Numbered from the stretch's first letter, positions 45,988-56,713 are shown. The stretch is 64,000 nt of DNA from Methanomassiliicoccales archaeon RumEn M2 (GCA_001421175.1 LJKL01000014.1:1-64000), one strand, 5' to 3'. Numbers and translations: made by a program. The notes: generated from the letters alone by a model not told the origin.

Positions 45988-46486
45988 CAGTAAACTCTCT
46001 TCACGAGCATCAGCTTTACTTTGCCGTTCTCGACTGTTTCTTTGACCGAATAGCCCATCGCTTTGGCTTTAGCTTCGATGGCCATCTTTTGGCCATAACG
46101 AAATCCTGTTTTTCTAATTCGAGTTTTCTGCGATCGTATTCCAATTGGTCCTGTTCTTTCTTAATCTGCCTGACCTTGAACATTTCCATGTTGATACGGG
46201 CCTGTTCAGCAAGGGCCTTCTGCTCTTCGATCTTGAGTTCGCGTAACTTCGATTCAACATCAGCAACGGTAGAATTGATCTGTTTGAATTTCTGTATCAC
46301 GGATGTCCGATAATCCTCGGTCCTGATGAAGTATGACGTGCCCAGTTTCTCTATGACACAATCAGTTAAACGGATACGATCGCCTACAATTTCATAGCTT
46401 TCTCCGCATTTCTCGAGGGCATAGGTGAGATTCTTGAGTTCGCATGTACAAAACTTCAGGGTCAAAATACGGACGTGGCTACTCAT
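45987..46486 (-). CDS. DUF1257 (Ycf35-like) protein (frameshifted)
   Basis: The N-terminus MSSHVRILTLKF with the Leu-spaced helix that follows, and the C-terminus AIEAKAKAMGYSVKETVENGKVKLMLVKR, match the DUF1257/Ycf35 family. A long coiled-coil-like Gln/Glu/Lys stretch sits between (about 80-135). The continuous frame ends prematurely at 46016; adding one base near 46095-46099 gives 166 residues and the family ending, stopping at 45987. In cyanobacteria and plastids Ycf35 occurs with the Ycf46 AAA protein, and both are present here. Function unknown. Confidence 0.7.
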
Positions 46487-46695
46487 GACTGCCGCCTCTG
46501 TACCGTTTCTTTCTTGTTCACAACTTCTTCCTCAGACTGAAAGTATTCATCCTTGTGATCCATTTCTTCGATAACGAATTCGGAAGAAAGCAGTTCTTTG
46601 ATTTCGGACTCACAGACTTTTCCCTTGAAACCAAAAGTTTCAGCCTCAAGAAGACCGTCCTCATCAATTGTTATTTCGATTGCGTATTCCTTCAT
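46483..46695 (-). CDS. DUF2997 protein
   Basis: This 70-residue protein has a MKEYAIEITIDEDGLLEAETFGFKGKVC core that matches DUF2997: two strands, then GxKGxxC and an acidic helix. DUF2997 genes are known next to DUF1257 and Ycf46-type AAA genes in bacteria. It has a GAGTGATA ribosome binding site and overlaps the DUF1257 start as ATGA. Confidence 0.7.
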   Translation of the reverse strand: MKEYAIEITIDEDGLLEAETFGFKGKVCESEIKELLSSEFVIEEMDHKDEYFQSEEEVVNKKETVQRRQS

Positions 46696-46699
46696 ATTA

Positions 46700-48232
46700 T
46701 CACTCGAGATGGTAAGATATGGTCTTCCATCCGCGTACCTCAGCTTCCTTTTCAGCCTCGGACACTTTGTTTTCGTCGATCAAGACATATTCGTAAGCTC
46801 CGCCGTTTCTGTATAGGGTCCCATAACGCGGCAGAGGTTTGGCCTCAGATTCTTTCAATTTAACGATTGTCTTCACTTTAGCTGTTTTTTTGGATGAGGA
46901 TACTTCGGCCAGAGACTCATCTATCTCTCCACCTCTGCTGTTGAATTCATCGATGTATTTGTTCAGTTCAGTGACGAATCTGTTATACTCAGCAACATCG
47001 GCAATAGTGCCCGGAATCTGTATCTGGTTCACCTTTGAACTCAGTTTTTCCATTTTCTCTTCATTAGCCAGCTTTACAATTTCGCTCTTCTTCTGAGAAA
47101 GGTTTCTGGGCATGTTGTCGTATTCCTGATAAATCGAATCTTTGACGGCTTTCGGACTGTGTTTCTGAATTTCAACGTTGATCTGGAATTCAAGACTACA
47201 CGCGCGTTTGTTTGTCACAAGAAGATTTGGATTCTTGGAACGGATTCTATCCTCCAACATCTCGGGGTTTTTCGATTCGAGTTCCTTAAAGAACAGATAA
47301 TCCTTAAGAGGCATGGTCATCGAAACGTTCTCCGTAACCGAGGGCAAAACGGTTATGTCCTTCCCATTCGAATCTTTAAGTGCCTTTTCAATAAGCTTGG
47401 AGTAGGCCTCCTTCTGGCAGTACTTGTACTTCGTGCCGTATTCCAGCTTATCGACATGTATGCCTATCAATTTGCTACTTCCCTTTTCCGGCATGGTAGG
47501 GTAGGATGCAGGGTTGTAATTGAGAACGTAGCTGTCACCGTCCACTTCACAGAACGAAATCCATAAATCCGGAACGTAGAAAGAATCCTTTCCACGCACT
47601 TTCAGTATAGATACATCCGGAATCTTGCGGAAGTATAGCACCTTGTCATCGAGAATCTGGTGATATTTTCCCTCGAATGATGATGCGTCGCATCTCTGTG
47701 TAAGAACCGAGACGCTTCCATCGCAATCTGTGACTACCTTTCCATCAGATTCAACTTGGGGCACATCGAAAACACCATTATCGACACCCGACACTTCATT
47801 AATAAGCTCAAAATCGGCTTCATTCCAGAACCATCTGCGGAAATGTGCCATCAGATTCGCAACGGATCCTCTATCTTTGATGATGGAACCGTTTTTCCCA
47901 GATACGACAACTGCACAATCATCATCAATGATGAAAATGTCGAATCCAGACCATTTCATTTCACGTACGATTGCCTTACCTTTCAACGGAGCGAGTGCTT
48001 TATTGTTTACATCAGGCACCAGAATGTATCTGCTGTACTTCATTCCAGCCAACATATTCACGTAAGTTGCGGATATATCCGATAAAACGGCACAGACAGA
48101 ATTCTTCGCCTTACTGAGTATTGAGCTCAAATTAGATGCAATTTCGGGAACGGATCCTGATGACACCAACTCGAAGAAATCCCTTTCTTCAACGGCGGAA
48201 TTGTCGATTTTGAGAGTGAGTGAGTGATTCAT
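46700..48232 (-). CDS. Large operon protein A, possible PLD-like N-terminal domain
   Basis: This 510-residue protein is not recognised overall. The N-terminal 150 residues contain FDIFIIDDDCAVVVSGKNGSI followed by ANLMAHFRRWFW, an arrangement reminiscent of phospholipase D-like binding domains without the full HKD motif. The C-terminal third is Lys/Glu-rich and ends in a small domain with YEYVLIDENKVSEAE. It overlaps the upstream gene as ATGA. With protein B it is the least-known part of this operon and a good place to look for the target-recognition function. Confidence 0.5.
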   Translation of the reverse strand: MNHSLTLKIDNSAVEERDFFELVSSGSVPEIASNLSSILSKAKNSVCAVLSDISATYVNMLAGMKYSRYILVPDVNNKALAPLKGKAIVREMKWSGFDIFIIDDDCAVVVSGKNGSIIKDRGSVANLMAHFRRWFWNEADFELINEVSGVDNGVFDVPQVESDGKVVTDCDGSVSVLTQRCDASSFEGKYHQILDDKVLYFRKIPDVSILKVRGKDSFYVPDLWISFCEVDGDSYVLNYNPASYPTMPEKGSSKLIGIHVDKLEYGTKYKYCQKEAYSKLIEKALKDSNGKDITVLPSVTENVSMTMPLKDYLFFKELESKNPEMLEDRIRSKNPNLLVTNKRACSLEFQINVEIQKHSPKAVKDSIYQEYDNMPRNLSQKKSEIVKLANEEKMEKLSSKVNQIQIPGTIADVAEYNRFVTELNKYIDEFNSRGGEIDESLAEVSSSKKTAKVKTIVKLKESEAKPLPRYGTLYRNGGAYEYVLIDENKVSEAEKEAEVRGWKTISYHLE

Positions 48233-49746
48233 TTACGAACCTCCATGGATTTCTTCACGAATTCAGGAATGTTCTTTTCATCGATTCTAATCAGAGTGAG
48301 TTCTTTTACCCTACAAACAGTGGAAGCGGTCGGATTGATAGTATCGTATTGAAGTGAATCCAACTCGTTGGTCATCTTTATCCAGACGGTTTCAGCATCC
48401 GTATCTATCCTATAATACCTGTCATGGACTGTACGCAGGTCTGCTTCAGGAACATACCTTAAATCTACACTGTCCAATTTTGAAAATTCCTCGAAAGCCT
48501 TACTCTTTTCATCTGTCGTTTTACGTGTAGACCATTTGCAAGTGACGACAGTGAGCGGGACATTGTAGTTTTTCTTGATAGCCTCTGCCAGGAGACCCGT
48601 ATTGCGGGCGATTTTAATATTAAGTGGGATGAATTTTGAGATGCAGGATACGGATCTGACATTTTTCAGATTTCCAATGAGTTTATTGACAAGATCATTG
48701 ATAGAAACGGATTCGCCGGACATTTCCACCGTTTTGCCCATGTTTCCTACTGATTCGGGATTGAGATCGATACATGCCTGGAGTCTCAGATGCGCTTTTC
48801 CTGTAGATTCTTTCAGAGCATCGCTGAATAATGTGCTGAAGTCCGTTCCTCTTTCACAAACATTGTTGAAAATCGACGAGAAGTCGGAGAACAGCGATGG
48901 CAGATAGTGTTTGGGACAATACTCATTTTCGGAACTGATGCAGATGTACTGTGTGAATAACTTGTCAACAACTTCAGCGGATGATAATTCGAAGGTCATG
49001 TCCTCAAGTCTGGCGGATTCGTTTTCAACCGGTTCAAGATGGCAATCTTTCTTGATTAGAATGTTCTTGAGGATCGATTCATTCACAGGTCCAGTTACCT
49101 TATAGCATCTAAGGACACCGTCTTCGGCAGTAAGGAAATCATAACGTCCTGCCAGGGATTCCAAGAGAGTATCCGCATTGTCATCCGAAAGTAGTTCGAA
49201 ATTGCCTGAATTTGTGAATTTTCTGTTATCGCATTCGTAACTAACAGAGCGATCTGGATAATTGTAAACTATCCGTATCTTCGTGTTTTTAGTTTCAACG
49301 AGCTTGCGAACACGACCGAAATCGAAATTCTTGTATTGTCTCCCGTCAATGGTGTAAATGTCTGGGAGATTGATTGAGTCGGTAGTGTCGGTTAAGACCC
49401 TGTCGCGGTAGTCATCGGTGAGGACGTTGCACGACCAGAGATACTGCTTGTCATCACATGATAAAATGGAAATCTCAAAGCGCCCCAGGAGAGTTTTCCA
49501 TAGATTTCCAGTCTCAGCTATCTTCTGTCCTTCCAGTGTCAGTTTGTCATTATACAGGTATCCGGAGTTCTCCAGATAGAATTTCAATCCCTGCCTAAAT
49601 GCATCGGGGACATCCAACTTTGCAAAACCTGTTTTTCCGATGTTGTTCAACACATTGGATAAGGCCTTGTCCTGCTGGTATGTGTCGAGCTCCCCCTGAA
49701 CCAGGAATTTCTTGATGATTGCTGATTTGTTTACTATTATCCTCAT
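48229..49746 (-). CDS. Large operon protein B, C-terminal HDR motif (PLD-like)
   Basis: This 505-residue protein is not recognised overall. The N-terminus may hold a winged-helix-like domain. Near the C-terminus RTVHDRYYRIDTDAETVWIKMTNELDSL resembles the HDRY...ID...SL segment found in bacterial phospholipase D-like domains of conflict systems, with the catalytic Lys replaced. It overlaps both neighbours as ATGA, indicating tight translational coupling with the helicase. A role in binding nucleic acid or a signal is only inference. Confidence 0.5.
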   Translation of the reverse strand: MRIIVNKSAIIKKFLVQGELDTYQQDKALSNVLNNIGKTGFAKLDVPDAFRQGLKFYLENSGYLYNDKLTLEGQKIAETGNLWKTLLGRFEISILSCDDKQYLWSCNVLTDDYRDRVLTDTTDSINLPDIYTIDGRQYKNFDFGRVRKLVETKNTKIRIVYNYPDRSVSYECDNRKFTNSGNFELLSDDNADTLLESLAGRYDFLTAEDGVLRCYKVTGPVNESILKNILIKKDCHLEPVENESARLEDMTFELSSAEVVDKLFTQYICISSENEYCPKHYLPSLFSDFSSIFNNVCERGTDFSTLFSDALKESTGKAHLRLQACIDLNPESVGNMGKTVEMSGESVSINDLVNKLIGNLKNVRSVSCISKFIPLNIKIARNTGLLAEAIKKNYNVPLTVVTCKWSTRKTTDEKSKAFEEFSKLDSVDLRYVPEADLRTVHDRYYRIDTDAETVWIKMTNELDSLQYDTINPTASTVCRVKELTLIRIDEKNIPEFVKKSMEVRK

Positions 49747-52700
49747 TGGGATTCCTCCGCTAGTTTTCTCAAAAGCGGGCTATTCGATTGATTAAGGAAA
49801 TAATCCCTGTTTCCGACAATTACCCTCTGGAACCTTGCCCTAGTCAAAGCAACATTAAGTCTGTTGGGGCTATCCATAAACCCGAGGCTTACGCCCTTTC
49901 CGTTCGAAGATTTGACCATGGATATGAAGACGAGATCCGCTTCCTTTCCCTGGTATTTATCGACTGTGAATATTTCGACGTGGAGGTTGTAATCCGGCAG
50001 CCTGAATGATCTTCCATAGGCCACATTAGCCGATTCTGTCAGTATCCTCTTCAACGTCTCTTCCTGACGTTTATAGTACGTCAGCACCGCGATTGTCCAA
50101 ATTCCTTCTGGATCGTTTTTATTAGGGTTCTCACGGGCAAATTCGGCGAATTTACTGATAAGGTTGGCAATCCGCCCGGCCTCGTATGGATTGTCGTTAT
50201 TGCAGCTTTTTGGAGTCTCCACATTCTCCCACACTGCATGATTTTTGAACATTTTGCAACCCCATTCACGATTTAGTTTCTCATTGTCTTTCAGGGCTTC
50301 TCCACCATAAATGTGCTCTCTGGAGAATTTGGATATGTCCCTATGCATACGATTCTGATAATCCAAACACGTGCATCTACAATCGTAATCGTCTCCGAAT
50401 CCTCTGTTGAGAGTCGTGTTTTTGCGTTCATGTTTGCTCTTAATCGCGTTCTCTGCCACACCTTGTTTCAAAAGTTGAAGAATAGAGGGCATCGATAGTT
50501 CACGGAGAAGGTTAAGATACGAATCGATCTCTTCCCGATATGCATCCGGTATCCTTCTGTCTATATCTTCCTGGTAATGCCTGACAGTTGTATTACCAGA
50601 ACTGATGTCCTTCAGCATGAATAGCTCCTTCTGTCTTGAAATGCGCCAAGCTATCTGTCCGGCCCAATCTGCTTTGCGAATGAGTGCGTTGATACCGTCA
50701 CGAACTTGTTCGGCACCTTCATGACGATCCCTGTCGAAGAAGAGAACCTTTGATCTGCCCCTTTTTTGAGGTCGGAATAGTAGTGGTTGCTGTAGTAGAT
50801 GTAGCGATTGTTTTCCCCAGAGTAATCGTTGATTAAAATGTTAGATGCGGGCAAGTAATCGGACAATTGTTTCAATAATTCCCTGTCGATGAAAATCAGA
50901 TCTACACCGTAGATTAACATCGATTCCTTGGTCCCATTGATGATATCTAAAGGCGTTATGCAATCATCGGATGAAGATTCTGCGATACATAGATAGTTGA
51001 TATCTGAGGGGATCATCGAACTCAAATCGGCAATAACGGCCTGCCCCACAGGGATGGTGAAGCGATATCCCTTCAAATCACGGATATCTGAAACCAAATT
51101 CTGGATAAGACCGTATATCTCCTGGTGCTGGAGATCGAATTTCTTCATGCTCCTTATGGAAGTAGCAACATCTGACGATTCCACATAAGGAGTCAATTGC
51201 TTAATGTCCCCGGAGAGAATCCATTTCCGTGCGAAAACCGCTGGAACAAGGAAATCTTGGAAAGTGGTTTTACTTGCCTCATCGATGATAAGACAGTCAT
51301 ATAGTGGCGACAGATACTTCGATCTGGCCTTATCTCTCAGATTGAAATCCGGATGTTTTAGAATGCCAAATGTTGTTCCGCAGACTAGATTGGCATTCCG
51401 ATATACTAATTCTTGAATGTCAGCATCGTAAATATTCGTCGGCAGGTATTGCAATACATTGTCTCCGACAGAACCCTCGTTACCAATTCTCGCAACGAGC
51501 AAACGATTTCTTACCTGTTCTGGCAGTTTGTCCAGACGTTCGAGAATGTTATCTATTGCAGCATGGGTTGATGCAGCGAGTAGTACTTTTTTGTCCCTCA
51601 TCACCATCTGAGCTATGATTTCAAGAATCGTGGTCGTTTTTCCACTTCCGGGAGGACCCTCCAGGAACGCAAAATCTGTCGTACACAAAGAGCGACGAAC
51701 CATCTCTCTCTGAGCGTCGACACCATCGTAAGAATCATTAGTCAGAACATACCATTGGTCAATTGGCACCCGGCTCGTATCTATATCCTGCCATCTGAAA
51801 CCCGATCTCATTAGGCGCAGAAGGTTCAAATGATGCAAAGAAGGAGAATTGAGCAGGGAATTCACGGCATTGTTTTGCATTATGGTTTGGAACGGATTTG
51901 AAACCAGATACAACTGATCAGGGAGATCCGTTACTTTTTTCAGTTTACCATTGTCGTATTCTTCTACAATCTCGATGATGTTGAGATTTTCGTAGCGGCT
52001 CCCTATTCTGAAGATTCTGTTCTTCTTCACATCTGCATTGGCAACATCGGAAAGTCTTTCAATCTCTTCACGGAAGAAGAAAGAAGAGCTACCGAATACG
52101 TCACTCTGGTAACTATCGTTATCTGTTAACTGAATGAATGTTCCGACACGGAATCTGTATCTCAGCCCTTCCATCTGGCTGACTCCGAATTCTGCCCCAT
52201 AATTCGAATTATATTGATTATTGGATATGGTCGCTCCACTCCTGGCAACAAGATTGTGACCAAGTGCGACAATATTCGGATCACCCAGAATAGAAGGGTA
52301 TTCGGAGATTTCCACCTTCTCATAACCTATTGGATCACCGTTCGCCTTCACTGATTTGACATCCCTGTCGAATACGATGGCTAAATCCGGTTTTATTAGG
52401 GTATAATTAGCACCATTGTTGAATTTGTACGCAGATTCGACCATTCCCGAACCGATTTTATTTGATTCGATTTTGCCGAAAAACCGGATGGAAGAATCTG
52501 AAACCGAAGTTCTGATTACATTGTCGTTATAATCAACATCTTCGATGCCGCTATCACTTTCGATACGAATGCGTCCAGCTTTGAAATCATGCGCATAGTC
52601 AACAAGTCTTGGCTCAACAATATCCATATCGTCTCCAAAATAGAGTGTTAGTTTCTTATCAGATATCGGTGCATCCAGACGGAATACCGCATACGAATTG

Positions 52701-53161
52701 TAGTAGTCTATGAGATCATCAGAGGTCAGATGTACCGAACCATTGCGATTGGTAATCTCAAAATCTCCATCGGGATCCGTGTTCAAACGAATGATGTAAA
52801 AGAATCCTTCCGGAACACGATATTCAGAGTTCATACCGACTTTTATTCTGATAAGGGAGAATTTCCTAAGAAGAACCAAATTCGATTCTACTTTGCTGAT
52901 ATCGGCTGAAATCTGGGAGATGTAATTGCTGTTGTCCAGAAGACTTCTAAGCAATTCCCTGAACGGTTCAAGACTGTTCAGTGTGTCGTAATAAAGATTT
53001 GCAGCTTTCTTATCGTCATTGAGGATGTTCCCGTAATAGAACGACCAGGGGATGCCGCCACCCTGAACGCGCTGTGGACCATCGCGATTATTCCCACCTG
53101 GTTCGCGGAACCTCACTCCAGATTGACGATTTGTTTCTTCAGCCATCCTATCAATCATCAA
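49743..53161 (-). CDS. SF1 (DNA2/UPF1-like) helicase of the Ycf46 operon (frameshifted)
   Basis: The N-terminal ~480 residues are a novel beta-rich region. Motif I is EGPPGSGKTT (501-510), then LLAASTHAAIDNIL, IIDEASKTTFQDFLVP (motif II with DEAS), SGDIKQLTP and, in the second part, FTVDKYQGKEADLVF with NVALTRARFQRVIVG. A frame change near 50745-50752 separates the ATP-binding half from the last ~290 residues; the linking frame reads FFDRDRHEGAEQVRDGINAL with no stops. About 1140 residues in all. ATG 53161 and ATG 53146 are both possible starts. It acts on DNA or RNA; polarity unknown. Confidence 0.75.
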
Positions 53162-54719
53162 GGAACGGGTTGGAATTTTCAGATTTCAATCTGGGTATGG
53201 ACTTGCTCTTTTCGGTGTCGATGTCTTCCACTTGGCCGTTACTTGCAAGTCTGGCTCTGAACTTAGCCCAATCCCTCAGTCTGCGAAGGCCTTCACCCAT
53301 AGTGATGGACAGCGGAACTGTCGAACGAATGGCCTCAAGCAGATATTCGGTTGTCAGAGGTTTACTGCCCTCGCTAAATGCCGTCTGGAGAGCTTCTTTC
53401 ACGCATTCTTCAATTTCAGAACCAGAGAATCCTTTGGTCTCCCTTGCGAGCTGTTCCATATCCAGATTATCGATGGAACGTTTTCTGTTCTCGATGTGGA
53501 TCTGGAAGATTTTCTTACGCTCATCGTAACTCGGCAGATCTACGAAGAATACCTCATCAAACCTTCCTTTACGCATAAGTTCGGGAGGGAGCTGACTGAT
53601 GTTGTTTGCGGTTGCGATGACAAATACCGGTTCCGTCTTTTCCTGCATCCAGGTAAGAAGTGTTCCGAAAACACGGGAAGTGGTTCCGCCGTCGGTTTGT
53701 CCGGAACTCTGGATTCCCGATAGACCCTTCTCAATCTCGTCTATCCACAGGACACAGGGTGCGATGGCCCTTGCTATCTCGAGAGCTTTCCTCACGTTGT
53801 TCTCGGACTCTCCGACGATTCCCGCGAACACCTTACCGATATCGAATCTTAAAAGAGGATAATTCCACGCTTTTGCTACGGCCTTGGCAGTTAATGACTT
53901 ACCGCAACCGGGTACGCCGAGAAGCATAATACCTTTGGGAGTCTCAAGACCGAATTCTTTAGCTTCGGGAGTGAAGCTCTTCCCACGTTTATCGATCCAG
54001 TTTTTAAGATTCTCCAGACCTCCGACGTCACCAAGTTTCGTGGATGTATGGTAATATTCGAGAAGGCCTGTCTTCTTGATGATGCTCTCTTTCTCGCTGA
54101 TGATGAACGGGATACAGGACTGATCGAGTTTATTGAACTCGATAATCGCTTTAGAGAATGCCAGTTGTGCTTCCATCGTGGTCAATCCGAGAGCGGCCTC
54201 CAATACAGGCACATCAATGGAGCTCTGATTCACTTCGTAATTATTGAGACAGGTGTTGGCTATTGTTCTCAACTGCTTCACATCTGGGAGACCGATCTCC
54301 ACAACAGACAGTTCCTTCGAGAGATCATCCGGAACGCATTTGACAGGCATGGAGAGTATGATGACCTTGTTCGGCAGAGATTTATTCTGAAGGATCTCCC
54401 TGAATTTGCGTAAAATCTTCGGATCATCTCTACCGAGGACGTGGTGGAAGTCCTGAAGGATGAGAATTGCATTTTCCTCGAGGGTATCGGTGAAGAAGTT
54501 CAGAATATCGAGATAATCCTTGATGTCGTCCTCTTTGACGTACTCTTTGCTCGCATAATCGTATCTCTGGAGTCCATTTACTTCGTTCCAACAATACCAG
54601 GACATACCCAAGGACTTGGCAGCCGCATTGACGTATCCATGGATGCGCTTGTCCTCGTAAGAAACGACTTCGATCACATTAGCCTGAGCTTTGATAAGCA
54701 ATTCAATCTCTTTATTCAT
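53151..54719 (-). CDS. Ycf46-like AAA+ ATPase
   Basis: This 522-residue protein has a degenerate N-terminal AAA-like half (LILQDFHHVLG, about 87-96) and an active C-terminal AAA+ domain: Walker A GVPGCGKS (268-275), Walker B LWIDEIEKGL (324-333), sensor 1 IATANN and arginine-finger region RKGRFDEVFFVD. This two-domain layout is that of Ycf46. The C-terminal tail is Lys/Ser-rich. It leads an eight-gene operon and has its own promoter and a GGGAG ribosome binding site before ATG 54719. It probably remodels the other operon proteins. Confidence 0.75.
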   Translation of the reverse strand: MNKEIELLIKAQANVIEVVSYEDKRIHGYVNAAAKSLGMSWYCWNEVNGLQRYDYASKEYVKEDDIKDYLDILNFFTDTLEENAILILQDFHHVLGRDDPKILRKFREILQNKSLPNKVIILSMPVKCVPDDLSKELSVVEIGLPDVKQLRTIANTCLNNYEVNQSSIDVPVLEAALGLTTMEAQLAFSKAIIEFNKLDQSCIPFIISEKESIIKKTGLLEYYHTSTKLGDVGGLENLKNWIDKRGKSFTPEAKEFGLETPKGIMLLGVPGCGKSLTAKAVAKAWNYPLLRFDIGKVFAGIVGESENNVRKALEIARAIAPCVLWIDEIEKGLSGIQSSGQTDGGTTSRVFGTLLTWMQEKTEPVFVIATANNISQLPPELMRKGRFDEVFFVDLPSYDERKKIFQIHIENRKRSIDNLDMEQLARETKGFSGSEIEECVKEALQTAFSEGSKPLTTEYLLEAIRSTVPLSITMGEGLRRLRDWAKFRARLASNGQVEDIDTEKSKSIPRLKSENSNPFLDD

Positions 54720-54751
54720 CCGAGTCTCCCTTCCATGTATCTTTGTTGTGT

Positions 54752-54766
54752 CATATATTATTTAAC
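54752..54766 (-). promoter_or_regulatory. Promoter of the Ycf46 operon
   Basis: On the minus strand TTAAATAATATATGA forms a TATA region about 35-45 bases before ATG 54719. It separates the operon from the small RHH gene upstream, which is on the same strand. Confidence 0.5.
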
Positions 54767-54881
54767 ACAGGGAAACCAGAATGGATCATCAGTAAAACTA
54801 CGAATGTGTCATTGATTATTGGGATTGTGAAGTATCAATCATAACATGATGCATTTGGTACAGTACAATCGCCGATTGAAT

Positions 54882-55094
54882 TCAGCTCAGAACCTCCTCC
54901 ATCATCCTCAGCATCATGTCGTTGGGATCCGCCTTGCTGCTGTACGACTCGTACACCTGCATGAAGTACGCGCGGATGCACTCGTTCACGATCTCCTCCT
55001 TGGTGGGGAAGCGTCCGTTGAGTATCCCGAACGCGGTCAGCAGCTCGACGCGTCTCCTGTTGTCATCGGTAAGCGTGTACGATACCCGGCCCAT
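54882..55094 (-). CDS. Ribbon-helix-helix-type small regulator
   Basis: This 70-residue protein reads GRVSYTLTDDNRRRVELL, then FPTKEEIVNECIRAYF, a strand followed by two helices as in CopG/RHH DNA-binding proteins, ending with a Met-rich acidic tail. I place the start at ATG 55094, six bases after GGAGG; the upstream extension to 55268 has no such features. It lies 160 bases before the Ycf46 operon on the same strand and could regulate it. Confidence 0.6.
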   Translation of the reverse strand: MGRVSYTLTDDNRRRVELLTAFGILNGRFPTKEEIVNECIRAYFMQVYESYSSKADPNDMMLRMMEEVLS

Positions 55095-55357
55095 CTTCCC
55101 TCCTTTCTGCGATTCCGAAATAGTAATCTTGACATAAAAAAGAGTAGGTGGGGATGCGCCGAATGGGAATATGGGATGCACCGGCGCACCCTCTTGGTTG
55201 GGACAGAGACAGGAACAGGCTGCTTGCCTCTGATAAGATAACCGATCTCGGGCATTTAAAGGTTTCATTTAATTTCTAATTACCAATTAAGAATTATAAT
55301 CGAACCCGCTCCCCCCCGCCGCCAGTTTTCAAATACGCACGATCCATTCGAGATACC

Positions 55358-55882
55358 ATGGCAGACAGTCTCGTGATCTACTACTCCAGGAAGGGACAGA
55401 ACTATTTCTCCGGGAGCATACGCTCCGTATCCAAAGGCAACACCGAATATGCTGCGGAATACATCGCCTCCGCGGTCGGTGCGGACATATTCGAGGTCGA
55501 TACCGTCAGACCGTACTCCGAGGACTACACCGAATGCACCGAGGAGGCCAAGAGGGAGAAGAAGGACAGCGCGCGTCCGGAACTGAAGGAGTACATCCCC
55601 GACGTATCCCAATACAGGGACGTCTTCGTCTGCGGACCCTGCTGGTGGGGAACGTTCCCGATGGCGGTGTTCTCGCAGCTGGACAGGCTGGACCTGGATG
55701 GCAAGAAGTTGATTCCTGTGATGACCCACGAAGGGAGCGGACTTGGTTCGTGCGAATCCGATCTGAAGAGGCTCTATCCCGGTGCTATCGTAGGGGAAGG
55801 GCTCGCAATACGCGGCGGCGAGGCGCAGTCGTCCGAACGGATGATAACGCAATGGGCGAAGAGGGCGGTCGGGAAGGATTGA
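55358..55882 (+). CDS. Flavodoxin-like protein
   Basis: This 174-residue flavodoxin-fold protein has the FMN phosphate loop YYSRKGQNYFSG...KGNTEYAAEYIA, an acidic residue after GADIFEV, VFVCGPCWWGTFPMAVF for the isoalloxazine ring, and a THEGSGLGS third loop. It resembles Flavodoxin_4 members. It is divergent from the RHH gene and probably monocistronic, with a TATA-like AATTATAATC about 65 bases upstream. Its electron partner is unknown. Confidence 0.8.
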   Translation: MADSLVIYYSRKGQNYFSGSIRSVSKGNTEYAAEYIASAVGADIFEVDTVRPYSEDYTECTEEAKREKKDSARPELKEYIPDVSQYRDVFVCGPCWWGTFPMAVFSQLDRLDLDGKKLIPVMTHEGSGLGSCESDLKRLYPGAIVGEGLAIRGGEAQSSERMITQWAKRAVGKD

Positions 55883-56701
55883 TCATTCGTTCCAGAACAG
55901 GTCGATAACAGCTTCCCCTTCCTCGGTCAATTTAGGGCATTCCCTCAGGTCTTTATCTTCGATCCACCCGAGTATCTTCCACACGTCCGAGTAGTTGCGG
56001 TAGAAGTTGTTCCTGTCCAGCGTACCGTCCCCGTACTTCCCGCCGTTGGTCCTGTGCCTGACCACCCACAATCCTTTCTCTTCAAGGATCCTCTGCATCT
56101 CCGGGACCAGCGGCCTCTCCCCCCTCTGCAGGAAATCGTTGTAGATGCGCAACGATTTGACCAAGATCTCGTCGGGCTTGTCCAGCTTCACCGACGGCAC
56201 AGGCCTGGGAGGATAGACCTCCCTGGAGAGTCCGACGGGTTTGCCGTTGTCGTCGTAATAGAGGAGACGGTACTCCGGGGTGTCCAGGGTGTAGGACTTG
56301 GTGGATACCTTGAATAACTTGACTTCGGGGTTGAGGAAGGAGAACACGCCGAGGGAGGCGATGAACTCGCTGGGGCCGGAGGAGAAGTTGGCGTAGACGA
56401 CGGAGTCGGGGTGTTCCTGCATCAGTCTGGAATATAATTTCCCGAGACTGCGGGTCATGCTGGAGAAATCGTAGATGACCGCGTCGGAGTGCTCCACTAT
56501 GAGGCATTGCGGCAGGGATTCGGAGATCTGGCGGCACGTTTCTTTGAAATGATCATCGTACAGTTGGGCTTTGGGGGTCCCGGGATCGCGGATGTAGCGG
56601 AACAGATGAACTTCATCGGCCTGGTAATGGATGACCGGAGAGGAGACCATGACCGTCTCGGTGGTGACGCAGGAGATGACGATGGTGTATTTGTCTGGCA
56701 T
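55883..56701 (-). CDS. CARF-like sensor with winged helix (DUF6293/HFX_2341-type)
   Basis: This 272-residue protein fits a two-domain layout. The N-terminal ~150 residues look like a Rossmann-type CARF domain: an opening strand, HYQADEVHLFRYIRD, and YANFSSGPSEFIASLGVFSF, which corresponds to the conserved SxGxxxxxAxLA ligand loop. The C-terminal 110 residues are winged-helix-like, ending in PKLTEEGEAVIDLF. Such proteins sense nucleotides and regulate transcription. No CRISPR array or cas gene is present. It is 12 bases downstream of the AbrB-like gene and its stop meets that of the opposing flavodoxin gene. Confidence 0.6.
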   Translation of the reverse strand: MPDKYTIVISCVTTETVMVSSPVIHYQADEVHLFRYIRDPGTPKAQLYDDHFKETCRQISESLPQCLIVEHSDAVIYDFSSMTRSLGKLYSRLMQEHPDSVVYANFSSGPSEFIASLGVFSFLNPEVKLFKVSTKSYTLDTPEYRLLYYDDNGKPVGLSREVYPPRPVPSVKLDKPDEILVKSLRIYNDFLQRGERPLVPEMQRILEEKGLWVVRHRTNGGKYGDGTLDRNNFYRNYSDVWKILGWIEDKDLRECPKLTEEGEAVIDLFWNE

Positions 56702-56713
56702 GTACGTCGCCGT

